NCBI RefSeq assembly: GCF_004343195.1
Contig: NZ_SMCR01000005.1
Location: 62,001-126,000, forward strand
Reading direction: 5' to 3'
Length of the DNA: 64,000 nt
From: Biostraticola tofi
GTDB taxonomy: Bacteria; Pseudomonadota; Gammaproteobacteria; Enterobacterales; Enterobacteriaceae
Shown here: piece by piece, positions 29,441 to 38,633 of the stretch
Position numbering within the stretch: position 1 is the stretch's first letter
Layout of the letters: each line of letters opens with the position of its first letter
Made by a program: the position numbers and the translations under genes
The notes under the pieces: generated by a model
What the model saw: the letters and a program-made list of their open reading frames with translations, nothing else
Database searches by the model: none
What the model was told of the DNA's origin: nothing

Positions 29441-29478
29441 ATAGGCGCCGTCAGTCCTTGAGGGACGGTGCCTATTTA
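29441..29478 (+). terminator. Terminator between the MFS and LacI genes
   Basis: ATAGGCGCCGTC (29441-29452) pairs with GACGGTGCCTAT (29464-29475), with one wobble pair. The T-tract is short (TTTAT). Confidence 0.6.
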
Positions 29479-29479
29479 T

Positions 29480-29511
29480 CGGCTGATTCGAGTTAGCTAG
29501 TTCGCTATACT
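29480..29511 (+). promoter_or_regulatory. Promoter with LacI-type operator upstream of the LacI gene
   Basis: CGGCTGATTCGAGTTAGCTA (29480-29499) matches 15 of 20 positions of the reverse complement of the palindrome at 23636-23655. It overlaps a CTGATT (29483-29488) spaced 17 bases from TATACT (29506-29511). Autoregulation is likely. Confidence 0.55.
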
Positions 29512-29555
29512 GTCATTCTTATGTTCAAACACGGCATGACAGAGATTAGCGAAAT

Positions 29556-30569
29556 ATGGCGAAAACCGTCGAGCAGATAGCCACGGCACTGGGGCTCTCT
29601 GTGACAACCGTCCGTCTGGTACTCAGTGGCAAAGCAGCGCAATATCGTATCAGCGCTAAAACCCAGCAGCGTATTGCCAGTTATGTTGACGAGTTCGGTT
29701 ACAGCATCAATCATACTGCCCGCAGTCTCAAATTGAATAAAACCGATACCTTGGGACTGATCATACCTCGCCTTTCCAATATTTTTTTCGCCACCTTGGC
29801 CGAAAAGCTGGAGATCCGTTGTCGCGAGGCGGGCTACCAGCTGATGATAAGTTGCTACTACAACGATTCTCCTTATGAGAATCAACTGGTCGATGCGCTG
29901 ATTCATCGCAATGTGGACGGCCTATTTGTCGTACCGGCATCGCTGGGAAACCAGCAGCATCATCTCAAAACAAGCACGCGTCCGGTTATTCTGCTGGATC
30001 GCGATTTTGCCACACCAGAGGTGTCGCTGGTGCTCAGTGACAACGTGCACGGGAGCGAACGGTTAACCGAAGCGATGCTGCAACAGGCGGTGCCGCCGAT
30101 TTTCTTCCTGGCGGGCGATATCAATCAGCCTACTATTCACCAGCGCCTCATTGGCCACAAGCGGGTGATGGAACGTCACGGTCTGGTGCATCCAGAATGG
30201 GTCGTCACAGGGACCTATAACAGTCGGGAAGATGGCGATCTGATGATGCGCCGCTTCATTGAAGAAAGAGGCAGCTTTCCCGGAGCGTTTATTGCATCAT
30301 CCCTGCCGGTGCTGGAAGGCGCGCTCAGCGTTCTGCGCGAAAAATGGGGTGTGATTTCACCCGAAATCAATATTGGCACCTTCGACGAGCACCCGATGCT
30401 GGGTTTCCTGTCGAACAATATCTGGTCGGTGCGTCAGAATGAGGATGCCTGGGCTGAGCATGCCGTCGATGCTATGCAGCGCCTAATCAATGGAGAAAAA
30501 GGCCCTATCAGGCATGTCATACCGATGACGCTCATTGAGCGGCGCAGAAAGGCCTCGGTATCGGGCTGA
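29556..30569 (+). CDS. LacI/GalR-family regulator of the sugar operon
   Basis: 337 residues. The N-terminal helix-turn-helix TVEQIATALGLSVTTVRLVLSGKAAQYRIS and hinge HTARSLKLNKTDTLGLIIPRLSN resemble the Cra/FruR branch. The effector domain has the DGLFVVPAS and VILLDRDF strands. The related palindromes before the kinase and before this gene suggest it represses both; the inducer is probably a sugar or sugar phosphate of the pathway. Convergent with yidQ, 25 bases apart. Confidence 0.88.
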   Translation: MAKTVEQIATALGLSVTTVRLVLSGKAAQYRISAKTQQRIASYVDEFGYSINHTARSLKLNKTDTLGLIIPRLSNIFFATLAEKLEIRCREAGYQLMISCYYNDSPYENQLVDALIHRNVDGLFVVPASLGNQQHHLKTSTRPVILLDRDFATPEVSLVLSDNVHGSERLTEAMLQQAVPPIFFLAGDINQPTIHQRLIGHKRVMERHGLVHPEWVVTGTYNSREDGDLMMRRFIEERGSFPGAFIASSLPVLEGALSVLREKWGVISPEINIGTFDEHPMLGFLSNNIWSVRQNEDAWAEHAVDAMQRLINGEKGPIRHVIPMTLIERRRKASVSG

Positions 30570-30594
30570 ACAGTCGGTTCAACGATGGGCGGTG

Positions 30595-30903
30595 CTAACG
30601 ATCGGCGTAGTGGCTGGTTTCCTGGTGCAGCAAGCGATCGCGGTTAGCGGTGGCGTCGCTGTCCTGGTGGTAGTAGTCATAGGGCAGCAGGAGGGTGTCA
30701 AGCACCGCCGAAAACGGCAAATCAATCGAAGCCAGCGGTATCATGTTCCACGGCGTTTCATCGTCCCGCAGCATATCCATTGCCGCCCGGGTACCGGGAT
30801 AATAGCCCTGATGGTTGCCGGTATGCGTCATGATGCTTGAACAGCCTGAGCCTCCTAGCAAAGCAAATGCGGCGGCAAGGAAAAACAATGAGTTTTTAAA
30901 CAT
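30595..30903 (-). CDS. yidQ: YidQ-type lipoprotein
   Basis: 102 residues. A lipobox LLGGSGC (Cys near residue 21) after a short hydrophobic leader marks a lipoprotein. The conserved GYYPGTRAAMDML, PLASIDLPFSAVLDTLLLPYDYY pattern is that of YidQ/YceK-type proteins of unknown function. The gene is divergent from ibpA, as in E. coli. Confidence 0.88.
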   Translation of the reverse strand: MFKNSLFFLAAAFALLGGSGCSSIMTHTGNHQGYYPGTRAAMDMLRDDETPWNMIPLASIDLPFSAVLDTLLLPYDYYHQDSDATANRDRLLHQETSHYADR

Positions 30904-31107
30904 AGATTTATCACGTCCCTTGAGATTTCTTCATATCAAATAACTCTGCTTCCTGCAAGCCTGGCGGCCGGTATAGAGCAATAACTATCCCTTTGCAGGT
31001 TAACGCATGCCGACAACCCATGATAAAGTGCTTTTCAGAGTGTAATTGATAAGTGCAACTCTGCTAGATTCTTTTAAGATTAAGACGATATTTTTTTCTT
31101 ATTCTTA

Positions 31108-31135
31108 CTTGAAAAACTGACAGGCGTCACCATCT
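31108..31135 (+). promoter_or_regulatory. Sigma-32 heat-shock promoter of ibpAB
   Basis: CTTGAAA (31108-31114), 13-base spacer, CACCATCT (31128-31135) is one mismatch from the CTTGAAA/CCCCATNT consensus. Confidence 0.85.
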
Positions 31136-31139
31136 TTAT

Positions 31140-31240
31140 TGCATGGCCGATAAACAGATATGCCGAAAGGGTATTAGGCCACTGACCCGTCCAACCGGAG
31201 GGTTATTATTTACCTCGCTGAATTCTGGAGGCTTTTTATT
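31140..31240 (+). promoter_or_regulatory. ROSE-like RNA thermometer in the ibpA leader
   Basis: About 100 nt of leader lie between the promoter and the start. CCTC (31213-31216) in a CTCGCT context can pair with the GGAGG ribosome binding site (31227-31231), the arrangement of ROSE elements that open on heating. The folding is inferred by eye. Confidence 0.65.
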
Positions 31241-31654
31241 ATGCGTAACGTTGATTTTTCTCCTCTTTACCGCTCAGCCATTGGCTTTGATCGTCTGGTG
31301 AATTTATTGGAATCCGGACAAAGCCAGGGCAATGGTGGTTATCCTCCTTACAATGTTGAATTGGTGAATGAGAACCAGTACCGCATTGCTATTGCTGTCG
31401 CCGGTTTTGCCGAAAGTGAACTTGATATTACCGCTCACGACAATCTGCTGACGGTCAAGGGTGCCCATGCCAGCGAAGGCACAGAGCGCAATTATTTATA
31501 TCAGGGGATTGCCGAGCGTAATTTCGAGCGCAAGTTTCAATTAGCAGAACATATTCAAATAAAAGGCGCGAATCTCGAAAACGGGCTGCTTTATATTGAT
31601 TTGGAACGTGTTATTCCAGAAACGCTCAAGCCTCGTCGTATCGAAATCAAATAA
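31241..31654 (+). CDS. ibpA: Small heat-shock protein IbpA
   Basis: 137 residues, the E. coli length. An alpha-crystallin-domain holdase that binds aggregating proteins for later disaggregation by ClpB/Dna[20 protein letters not shown] is the family N-terminus; the crystallin domain (about 36-125) contains [10 protein letters not shown], and the C-terminus has the I-x-I/V-type tail RRIEIK. Translation is probably heat-controlled by the leader hairpin. First gene of ibpAB. Confidence 0.97.
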   Translation: MRNVDFSPLYRSAIGFDRLVNLLESGQSQGNGGYPPYNVELVNENQYRIAIAVAGFAESELDITAHDNLLTVKGAHASEGTERNYLYQGIAERNFERKFQLAEHIQIKGANLENGLLYIDLERVIPETLKPRRIEIK

Positions 31655-31719
31655 ACCGTGTCGTGAGCCCTCACGGCTGAATTGCCCGCCTTAACCGGGG
31701 GCGAACGCTGCCTGAATAT

Positions 31720-31762
31720 CAGGTGGTGATTATTATCTCGCTTCAAAGAAGGAGTTACTAAT
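31720..31762 (+). promoter_or_regulatory. Possible RNA thermometer before ibpB
   Basis: CTCGCTTC just before AAGAAGGAG lets CTTC pair with GAAG and mask the ribosome binding site (31749-31754). The CTCGCT block is shared with the ibpA leader. Confidence 0.5.
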
Positions 31763-32233
31763 ATGCGTAATTATGATCTTTCTCCATTACTTCGTCAGTG
31801 GATCGGCTTTGATAAACTGGCAAGCTCTATGCAGGGTAATCAGGAGTCGTTAAGCTTCCCTCCCTATAATATTGAAAAAAGCGACGATAACCATTATCGC
31901 ATTACCCTTGCCTTGGCCGGCTTCAAACAGCAAGGGCTGAATATTGAGGTCGAAGGGCCGCGTCTGACGATTACCGGTAAGCCTGAAGCCGCGGAGCGCC
32001 AGGTTGAATACCTGCATCAAGGCCTGGTATGTAAGGAGTTCTCTCTGAGTTTCACCCTGGCTGAGCACATGTCGGTGTCACAGGCTGAATTCATTAACGG
32101 ACTGCTGCATATCGATCTTGAACGCCATATTCCGGAGTCTCAGCAGCCGCGCAGCATCGCCATCGGCTCTCAGACCGAGCAGCTGGCGCTGAGTGCCTCT
32201 GCAGACTCGCAGGCCGGTTCTGACCAGCAGTAA
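31763..32233 (+). CDS. ibpB: Small heat-shock protein IbpB
   Basis: 156 residues, slightly longer than the 142 of E. coli because of a polar tail after the IAI motif. [20 protein letters not shown] and [21 protein letters not shown] are typical of IbpB; the crystallin domain spans about 33-125. It works with IbpA in mixed oligomers. It lies 108 bases after ibpA in the same orientation. Confidence 0.96.
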   Translation: MRNYDLSPLLRQWIGFDKLASSMQGNQESLSFPPYNIEKSDDNHYRITLALAGFKQQGLNIEVEGPRLTITGKPEAAERQVEYLHQGLVCKEFSLSFTLAEHMSVSQAEFINGLLHIDLERHIPESQQPRSIAIGSQTEQLALSASADSQAGSDQQ

Positions 32234-32314
32234 AACGTAGAAAACCGCCTCTATGGACTGCACCTTTACGCGCTGATTGTCCAACGTGTGGGGTGCAGTA
32301 CATCAGTGCGGGCT

Positions 32315-33571
32315 TTAAACCGTTTCCCGGTGGGCCCGCTCAATTTCCTGTGCCAAAATGGCGATACCCCGCTCTATTTGCTCAGCCTCAGGCACATAAT
32401 TCATCCGCATACACTGACGGGTATGCCGCCAATCCTGCTCCAGGCCCGGAAAGAAGTAATGCCCGGGTACCATCAACACGCCCCGCTGCTTAAGCCGCTG
32501 ATAAAGCGCTTCAGTGGATATCGGCAGTTCAGGGAACCAGAGCCAGAGGAAAATCGCCCCTTCAGGTTTATGGATAAGGCAACGCTCCGGCGGCAGATAG
32601 CGGCGCAGGATGGTCAGGGTTTCGGCCAGTCGTTGTTGGTAGAAAGGTTTTACCACATCATTTGACAGCCGTATCAGATCATCTTTTTCAATCAGCCGGT
32701 TAGCCATGGCGGGACCCAGGCTGCCCGGCGCCAGGCTGATGATGCCATTCATATTACGGATGGCCGAAATAACCGCTTCATTGGCAACCACAATGCCGCA
32801 GCGCACGCCAGGCAGGCCTAATTTGGACAGGCTCATGGCCAGAATAATATTCGGATTCCAAAGCGGTCTGGCCTCGGTAAACATAATGCCCGGGAACGGC
32901 AGGCCATAGGCATTGTCTATCAGCAATGGGATATCATGCTGACGCGCCAGGGTATCCAGCCGAATAAGCTCATCATCGGTAATCACATTGCCGGTCGGAT
33001 TGGTCGGACGGGATACGCAGATAAGACCAATGTCATCGCCAACCCGCAGATTATCGAAGTCCACGTGGTATTTGAATTGTCCTTCCGGCAGCAGTTCAAT
33101 CGTCGGCTTGGCCGAGACGAACATCGCTTCTTCAAGGCCGGCGTCACCATAGCCAAGATACTCCGGCGCCAGTGGAAACAGCACTCGCCGCATGCCGCCA
33201 TCCTGGTTTCTGCCGGCAAACAGGTTGAACAGATAAAAGAAAGCGCTCTGGCTGCCGTTCGTCAGGGCAATGTTAGCGGCGGTGATGGGCCAGTTGAACT
33301 CTTTACGCAGCAGCGCCGCCAGCGCGTTGAGCAGGGTGTCTTTGCCCTGAGGGCCGTCATAGTTGCAAAGGGCCTCGCTCAGGGTGCCTTCAGCGCTCAT
33401 CTCCCGGCACAGCTCGGAGAAATAAGCCTCCATTGCCGGGATGCGCGCCGGATTTCCGCCGCCAAGCATAATGGATCCAGCAGAGCGCAATCCGTCATTC
33501 ATATCCTCCATAAGCTGAGAGATACCGGAGTGGCGGGTAAATTTTTGACCAAACAGCGATAATTTCATCAT
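32315..33571 (-). CDS. avtA: Valine-pyruvate aminotransferase
   Basis: 418 residues from the ATG at 33571 (E. coli 417). A PLP fold-type I aminotransferase that makes valine from 2-oxoisovalerate with alanine as donor. SLFGQKFTRHSGISQLMEDMNDGL and MLGGGNPARIP are characteristic; RPTNPTGN, the PLP lysine in MSLSKLGLPGVRCG, and the C-terminal RMNYVPE arginine are present. There is no clear ribosome binding site, so the start may vary by one or two codons. Confidence 0.95.
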   Translation of the reverse strand: MMKLSLFGQKFTRHSGISQLMEDMNDGLRSAGSIMLGGGNPARIPAMEAYFSELCREMSAEGTLSEALCNYDGPQGKDTLLNALAALLRKEFNWPITAANIALTNGSQSAFFYLFNLFAGRNQDGGMRRVLFPLAPEYLGYGDAGLEEAMFVSAKPTIELLPEGQFKYHVDFDNLRVGDDIGLICVSRPTNPTGNVITDDELIRLDTLARQHDIPLLIDNAYGLPFPGIMFTEARPLWNPNIILAMSLSKLGLPGVRCGIVVANEAVISAIRNMNGIISLAPGSLGPAMANRLIEKDDLIRLSNDVVKPFYQQRLAETLTILRRYLPPERCLIHKPEGAIFLWLWFPELPISTEALYQRLKQRGVLMVPGHYFFPGLEQDWRHTRQCMRMNYVPEAEQIERGIAILAQEIERAHRETV

Positions 33572-33608
33572 GTTCAATGCAAGCTATGTCAGGTGAATTA
33601 AGGCGGGA

Positions 33609-34610
33609 TTAAATCATCCCCAGACCGCGTAATTCTGTTTTCAGATAAGCGTAGTAGATAGGCGCGGCGATGATGCCTTCCAGGCCGAATGCAGCTTCGA
33701 AAATCAACATCGCCAGCAACAGCTCCCAGGATTTGGCCTGGATACGGCTGCCGACAATTTCAGCATTCAGGAAGTACTCCAGTTTATGAATCAGCACCAG
33801 ATACACCAGCATCACGCCGCCTATCGGCAGAGAAACCGACAAGGCGGAAATGACGATCAGGAAATTGGAAATCAGATTACCGATAATAGGTAGCAGCCCG
33901 AGAATAAAGGTGGCGACAATCAGTGTTTTGGCCAGGGGTAAATGGATGTTCATCAACGGGAAAATCACCAGGATCATGATAGCCGTCAGGGCAGTATTGA
34001 CTGATGAAATCTTGATCTGGGCAAACACGATGTTACGAAATGATGTGGACAGGTTTTCCACCCGGGCCATCAGTTCCTGGCGGAAATAAGTGGTTTTTCC
34101 CGACGGCTTGTGTAGCGAAATGATCGCGCCGATGATAAGCCCAATCAGGATGGTTACCAGCCCGTGAAGGAACGATCTGCCCATATTACGGATGGTTATC
34201 AGGTTGGATTGCACCAGGGCGAACACTTGATTTTTCAGTTCTTCGGCGCTTTCAGGCAAGAAAGCTGGGAACACATCGGGAATACGGCTCTGTAAGTCGG
34301 TAAAGATACGGTTGGTTTCTGCCGTCAGATCAATGCCCTTTTGAATATCGGAAGTCAGATAGCTGAACAGGCTGACGATAAGCAGCGTCAGGCCGACCAC
34401 CACAAAGGTGGCTATCAGCGTTACAACCACCCAGCGCCCGCGCCCGCTGCCGATGTGGCGTTCGAACCAGGGAGTCATGGCATAGATGAGTTCGTAGGCC
34501 ATGAAGCCTGCGATAAAACAGGGAAACAAATGCAGGGGGATAATGATAGCGATGAACAGCGCCATCAGCGCAAAGGTGACCGCTTTAATCTGGGGTCTGC
34601 TGACACTCAT
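33609..34610 (-). CDS. AI-2E (PerM/TqsA) family membrane permease
   Basis: 333 residues with about seven to eight membrane helices: pairs near the N-terminus, a soluble middle stretch around 95-140 (SRIPDVFPAFLPESAEELKN), then a helix-rich C-terminal half with LGLLPIIGNLISNFLIVI and HKLEYFLNAEIVG, typical of this family. Members export or transport small molecules, and only some handle autoinducer-2. The substrate here is unknown. It lies 37 bases upstream of avtA on the same strand. Confidence 0.8.
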   Translation of the reverse strand: MSVSRPQIKAVTFALMALFIAIIIPLHLFPCFIAGFMAYELIYAMTPWFERHIGSGRGRWVVVTLIATFVVVGLTLLIVSLFSYLTSDIQKGIDLTAETNRIFTDLQSRIPDVFPAFLPESAEELKNQVFALVQSNLITIRNMGRSFLHGLVTILIGLIIGAIISLHKPSGKTTYFRQELMARVENLSTSFRNIVFAQIKISSVNTALTAIMILVIFPLMNIHLPLAKTLIVATFILGLLPIIGNLISNFLIVISALSVSLPIGGVMLVYLVLIHKLEYFLNAEIVGSRIQAKSWELLLAMLIFEAAFGLEGIIAAPIYYAYLKTELRGLGMI

Positions 34611-34845
34611 TCCTACTTCCTTCCGTAATGCAGTGGTTCCGTGGCATTGCTGCCCTTGGCTGGGCTTATGACCCGATGATCAATACCTGAGGTATTATCC
34701 GCTCCAGGTGACGGGCAGTAAATAGACAAGGGCTTGCAGGCTATAACAAAGTGGGACCTGAACGGGCGCACAGATCCGTCGGCGGGGTCGCAGGCGGGGT
34801 TGCCGGCGGCGGTTACGCGCCGGCATCCGGTGAGCAGGCAGAATA
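34611..34845. other. Intergenic stretch
   Basis: 235 bases between ghrB and the permease gene; GC-rich, with no feature I can name. Confidence 0.4.
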
Positions 34846-35820
34846 TTACTTGATAAGCTGCGGGTTAACGCAGTTCTTCTCAATCCGTCCGGTTAAGGCG
34901 GTGATAAGGTTATTCACACCGTCGGCCATCATGTTGTAGCGATTTTCAGCGGTGGCAGAACCGATATGCGGTAAGGCCACTGCGTTAGTCAGGCGCAGCA
35001 GCGGAGAATCGACCGGCAGCGGCTCTTGCTCGAATACATCCAGACCGGCGCCAAGAATGGTCTGGTTTTCGAGGGCTTCAATCAGCGCCGGTTCGTCAAT
35101 AATGGAACCTCGCCCGCCATTGATGAGGATAGCGCTTGATTTCATTTTTGCCAGCTGTTCGCGGCCGATGATGTGGTAGGTTTCATCGGTTAGCGGCAAT
35201 ACCAGACAGACAAAATCGGACTCTGCCAGCAGGCTGTCCAGGTCCCGGTATTGGGCGTCGTACTGTTTGTCAGCCTCGGCGTGTTGTTTACGGGCATTAT
35301 AAAGGATGTTCATACCAAAACCGGCGTGAGCGCGCTTCGCCAGTGCCATACCGATACGGCCCATGCCAACGATGCCCAGTGTTTTATGGTGCACATCGAC
35401 GCCAAACCAGTCTGGGGTAATGCTTTCGCGCCATTCACCGGCTTTGACCCGTTCCGCCGATTCCACAATGCGCCTGGCGGAGGCCAGAATCAGGGCCATC
35501 AGCGTATCGGCTACCGTTTCGGTTAATACTGTCGGCGTATGCATCAGGATGATATTGCGGGCGTTCAGTTGGTCTACATCAAACTGATCATAGCCCGCTG
35601 AAATGGTTGATGCCACTTTAAGCGAAGGGACACTGTCGAGGAAGTCATTATCAATTTTGCCACCGGAACCGATGATACCTACGGCTTTGCTGAACAGTTC
35701 AGGATGCTTTTCACGCACGCCGGCATCCAGGCTTTCCACCTCAGTGACGTCGAAATGTTCATTCAGTCTGGCCAGCAAATCCTCTGGCAACGATTTATAT
35801 AAAATGACAGCAGGTTTCAT
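34846..35820 (-). CDS. ghrB: 2-ketogluconate/hydroxypyruvate reductase
   Basis: 324 residues, the E. coli GhrB (YiaE) length. An NAD(P)H-dependent D-2-hydroxyacid dehydrogenase acting on 2-ketogluconate, glyoxylate and hydroxypyruvate. Nucleotide-binding [16 protein letters not shown] and the catalytic Arg ([11 protein letters not shown]), Glu (DVFEQEPLP) and His ([10 protein letters not shown]) are intact. It sits downstream of the remains of a 2-ketogluconate transporter and regulator, the place of kguD in Erwinia/Pseudomonas kgu operons. Confidence 0.94.
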   Translation of the reverse strand: MKPAVILYKSLPEDLLARLNEHFDVTEVESLDAGVREKHPELFSKAVGIIGSGGKIDNDFLDSVPSLKVASTISAGYDQFDVDQLNARNIILMHTPTVLTETVADTLMALILASARRIVESAERVKAGEWRESITPDWFGVDVHHKTLGIVGMGRIGMALAKRAHAGFGMNILYNARKQHAEADKQYDAQYRDLDSLLAESDFVCLVLPLTDETYHIIGREQLAKMKSSAILINGGRGSIIDEPALIEALENQTILGAGLDVFEQEPLPVDSPLLRLTNAVALPHIGSATAENRYNMMADGVNNLITALTGRIEKNCVNPQLIK

Positions 35821-35907
35821 CGGTTTTTCCTTCAGTCTGTTTTAATTAATCATATTATTAACAGCATAACAGCTTTGTCGCTGAGTGAAAGCCTGTGTAT
35901 TGACTCA

Positions 35908-36628
35908 TCATCCGGTTATCGATTGGTCAGCGGCGGCCGGCTTGACGATAAGCGTCAGCCAAACCGCTCCCAGCAGGGCGATGGCCATAAACATGTAAGA
36001 TGCTGCGGGGGATCCGGTGGCGCCGTTGAGATAACCGACAAACCATGAGCCGACAAACGACCCCAGCGCTCCCATGCTGTTAATCAGCGCCATGGCGCCG
36101 CCAGCCACATTGCGCGGCAGCATTTCCGGGATAATGGCGAAAAAGGGGCCGTAGGGGGCATACATGGCGGCGCCGGCAATCACCAGCAGGGCATAGGATG
36201 CCCAGAAGTGATCGGCACCCAGCAGCCAGGAACCCAGAAAAGCCAGCGCCCCGACCAGCAGCAGCGGCCAGACGAAAATCTTGCGGTTCTGCAGTTTGTC
36301 AGATGCCCAGGATACCAGGATCATGGCGATAGTGGCCGCCAGATAAGGTACCGAGGAGAGCCAGCCGGCTTCGACCATGCCCATTTCCATCCCGTTGCGC
36401 AAAATCGACGGCAGCCACAGCACAAAGCCATAAACGCCAATGCTCCAGGCGAAATACTGGATGCAAAGGATTATCACATTGCGCGAGCGAAAGGCCTCGG
36501 CATAATTCAGTACCGGTTTGATGTGCTGCTGTTCTTTGGCCAGCTGCGTTTCAATCGCCTGTTTTTCGTCATCGGACAGCCAACTGGCCTGAGACGGTTT
36601 GTCGCTGACCCACATCCACCAGCAGAAA
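35908..36628 (-). pseudogene. C-terminal half of a 2-ketogluconate-type MFS transporter (kguT remnant)
   Basis: About 235 residues from WWMWVSDKPSQASWLSDDEK to the natural stop are the second half of an ACS-family MFS permease (helices 7-12, e.g. QYFAWSIGVYGFVLWLPSILR and MYAPYGPFFAIIPEMLPRNVAG). The first six helices are missing. The 5' end joins, near 36626, the coding sequence of a truncated LacI-type regulator, so a deletion created the junction. Product identity as KguT is inferred from ghrB next door. Confidence 0.75.
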
Positions 36629-37126
36629 GCCCAGCAGGCCGATGTCGCTGCCCCAGTGCAGGCCCAACCTGCGCAGGGCGCGCGCCACCTGCAGCGTCAG
36701 CGCGCCATTGGCGCTGAGGATAGCTTTACGCATTCCCCGGTGGCGACGATGACAATCGTCCAGCAGGGCCGAGAGCCCGTCACCGTCATTCAATAGCGCC
36801 TCCGCTTCTTCCGCCAGCAGATGCGGTTGGTCGGCCATACAGGCGCGAAACGCCTGCAGCCGCTCGATCCGGGTATTTACCGTTGTCAGCGGTTCGCTGA
36901 GAAATAATATCGCCTCGAATCCCTGGTCAATCAGATGCCCGGTGGCGCGGGTGGCGGCCTGCCTATTGTCCAGCCCCACCACATCGCAGGCGAAATCAGA
37001 AATTTTACGATCGATAAGCACCATCGGCAGCGATGAACCCTGCAGCAGGCTGAGCGCTTCTTCCCGCATGCCGACCGCATTGATGGTGGCGCGTCCCGGC
37101 GCAAAGGATCTTTTGGGGCGGCTCAT
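36626..37126 (-). pseudogene. LacI-family regulator remnant (PtxS/kgu regulator type)
   Basis: From the ATG at 37126 (AGAGGA upstream) the frame gives a short basic N-terminus, then AVGMREEALSLLQ and SLPMVLIDRKISDFACDVVGLDNRQAA, the effector domain of a LacI-family gluconate/2-ketogluconate regulator. The helix-turn-helix (about 50-60 residues) is gone through an internal deletion after RPKRSF. The 3' end is cut after GSDIGLLGF, where LacI proteins continue with the terminal segment, and continues out of frame into the transporter remnant. It cannot bind DNA as a normal LacI protein. Confidence 0.75.
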
Positions 37127-37153
37127 GGCTGTTCCTCTTGTCATGGCGGGTTG

Positions 37154-37591
37154 TTATGCCGGCCGTTGTCGCCACTGGAGTATCAATACCAGATGGCCGG
37201 TTTCCTCATTCCGGTATCGTCCAATCAGCCTGAAACCCTCGCGCCGGTAAAAACGCCGGGCGGCCCGATTCAGTTGATAAACCTCCAGCATCAGCATGGG
37301 GAACTGCCGCTTGGCGTGCGCCATCAAACGATTGCCTATGCCCTGGCGATGATAAAGCGGCGAGATAAAAAGCGCACTGATATAACTTTCACGGCTAACG
37401 CAGATGAAACCCGTCAGCACGCCATGCTGTTCATCTGTCCGGCTCCAGGACTGGGGCAGGCAGTCATCCCGCAGCATCGGCAGGCTTTCTTGCCAGTAGG
37501 CGGGCGAGATAAAAGGGTGTGCCAGCGTGGTGCTTAACAGCCACAGGGCGGTCACTGCCTCGGTATCGTCATGCCGCAATGGCCGTATCAT
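37154..37591 (-). CDS. GNAT acetyltransferase, YiaC-like
   Basis: 145 residues from the ATG at 37591, with AAGGAG nine bases upstream; a GTG 24 bases earlier is less likely. LWLLSTTLAHPFISPAYW, the acetyl-CoA loop HRQGIGNRLMAHA and LMLEVYQLNRAARRFYRREGF match E. coli YiaC, a protein N-epsilon-lysine acetyltransferase. Location beside ghrB and glyQ agrees roughly with the E. coli neighbourhood. Orthology is probable rather than certain. Confidence 0.78.
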   Translation of the reverse strand: MIRPLRHDDTEAVTALWLLSTTLAHPFISPAYWQESLPMLRDDCLPQSWSRTDEQHGVLTGFICVSRESYISALFISPLYHRQGIGNRLMAHAKRQFPMLMLEVYQLNRAARRFYRREGFRLIGRYRNEETGHLVLILQWRQRPA

Positions 37592-37707
37592 CGGCGTAAA
37601 CTCCTTTGTTTCCACATTCGTTGCCGCATTCGGGCTGTATATCTTACCGCCAGAGGGTATACTGACGCATTCTCAATAAACCCACTTGTATCGCGTGCGA
37701 ATTCAAC

Positions 37708-38622
37708 ATGCAAAAGTTTGATCCAAAGACCTTTCAGGGCCTGATACTGACGCTGCAGGATTACTGGGCGCGTCAGGGCTGTACCATCGTCCAACCTCTG
37801 GATATGGAAGTCGGCGCCGGTACCTCCCATCCGATGACCTGCCTGCGCGCCCTCGGGCCTGAGCCAATCGCCGCCGCCTATGTGCAGCCATCCCGCCGTC
37901 CTACCGACGGCCGGTATGGTGAAAACCCGAACCGCCTGCAGCACTATTACCAATTCCAGGTCATCATCAAGCCGTCACCGGATAATATCCAGGAATTATA
38001 TCTCGGCTCGCTAAAGGAAGTCGGGCTTGATCCGCTGGTAAACGATATTCGCTTTGTCGAAGATAATTGGGAAAACCCGACGCTCGGCGCCTGGGGACTC
38101 GGCTGGGAAGTGTGGCTGAACGGCATGGAAGTGACCCAGTTCACCTATTTCCAGCAGGTCGGCGGACTGGAATGCCGTCCGGTAACCGGTGAGATAACCT
38201 ATGGCCTTGAACGCCTGGCGATGTACCTGCAGGGTGTAGACAGCGTCTATGACCTGGTCTGGAGCGACGGGCCGCTGGGCCGAACCACCTACGGCGATGT
38301 TTTTCATCAGAATGAAGTGGAGCAGTCCACCTATAACTTTGAATACGCCGACGTGGATTTCCTGTTTACCTGCTTTGAACAGTATGAGAAAGAAGCGCAG
38401 ATGCTGCTGGCGCTGGATAATCCCTTGCCGCTGCCGGCCTATGAGCGGATTTTGAAGGCGGCGCACAGCTTCAACCTGCTTGATGCGCGCAAAGCCATAT
38501 CGGTCACCGAGCGGCAGCGCTATATCCTGCGTATCCGCACGCTGACCAAGGCGGTTGCCGAAGCCTATTACGCTTCACGCGAGGCCCTGGGTTTCCCGAT
38601 GTGCAAAAAGAACAAGAATTAA
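37708..38622 (+). CDS. glyQ: Glycyl-tRNA synthetase alpha subunit
   Basis: 304 residues (E. coli 303). With GlyS it forms the heterotetrameric class II enzyme that charges tRNA-Gly. [38 protein letters not shown] and the [18 protein letters not shown] motif (active-site class II motif 2 region) are intact. It is followed by glyS at a 12-base gap. Confidence 0.98.
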   Translation: MQKFDPKTFQGLILTLQDYWARQGCTIVQPLDMEVGAGTSHPMTCLRALGPEPIAAAYVQPSRRPTDGRYGENPNRLQHYYQFQVIIKPSPDNIQELYLGSLKEVGLDPLVNDIRFVEDNWENPTLGAWGLGWEVWLNGMEVTQFTYFQQVGGLECRPVTGEITYGLERLAMYLQGVDSVYDLVWSDGPLGRTTYGDVFHQNEVEQSTYNFEYADVDFLFTCFEQYEKEAQMLLALDNPLPLPAYERILKAAHSFNLLDARKAISVTERQRYILRIRTLTKAVAEAYYASREALGFPMCKKNKN

Positions 38623-38633
38623 GAGGCTACGCC

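Noticed and set aside
32257-32299. Terminator between ibpB and avtA
   Set aside because: ACTGCACC and GGTGCAGT can pair, but the loop is 27 bases and no T-tract follows on either strand.
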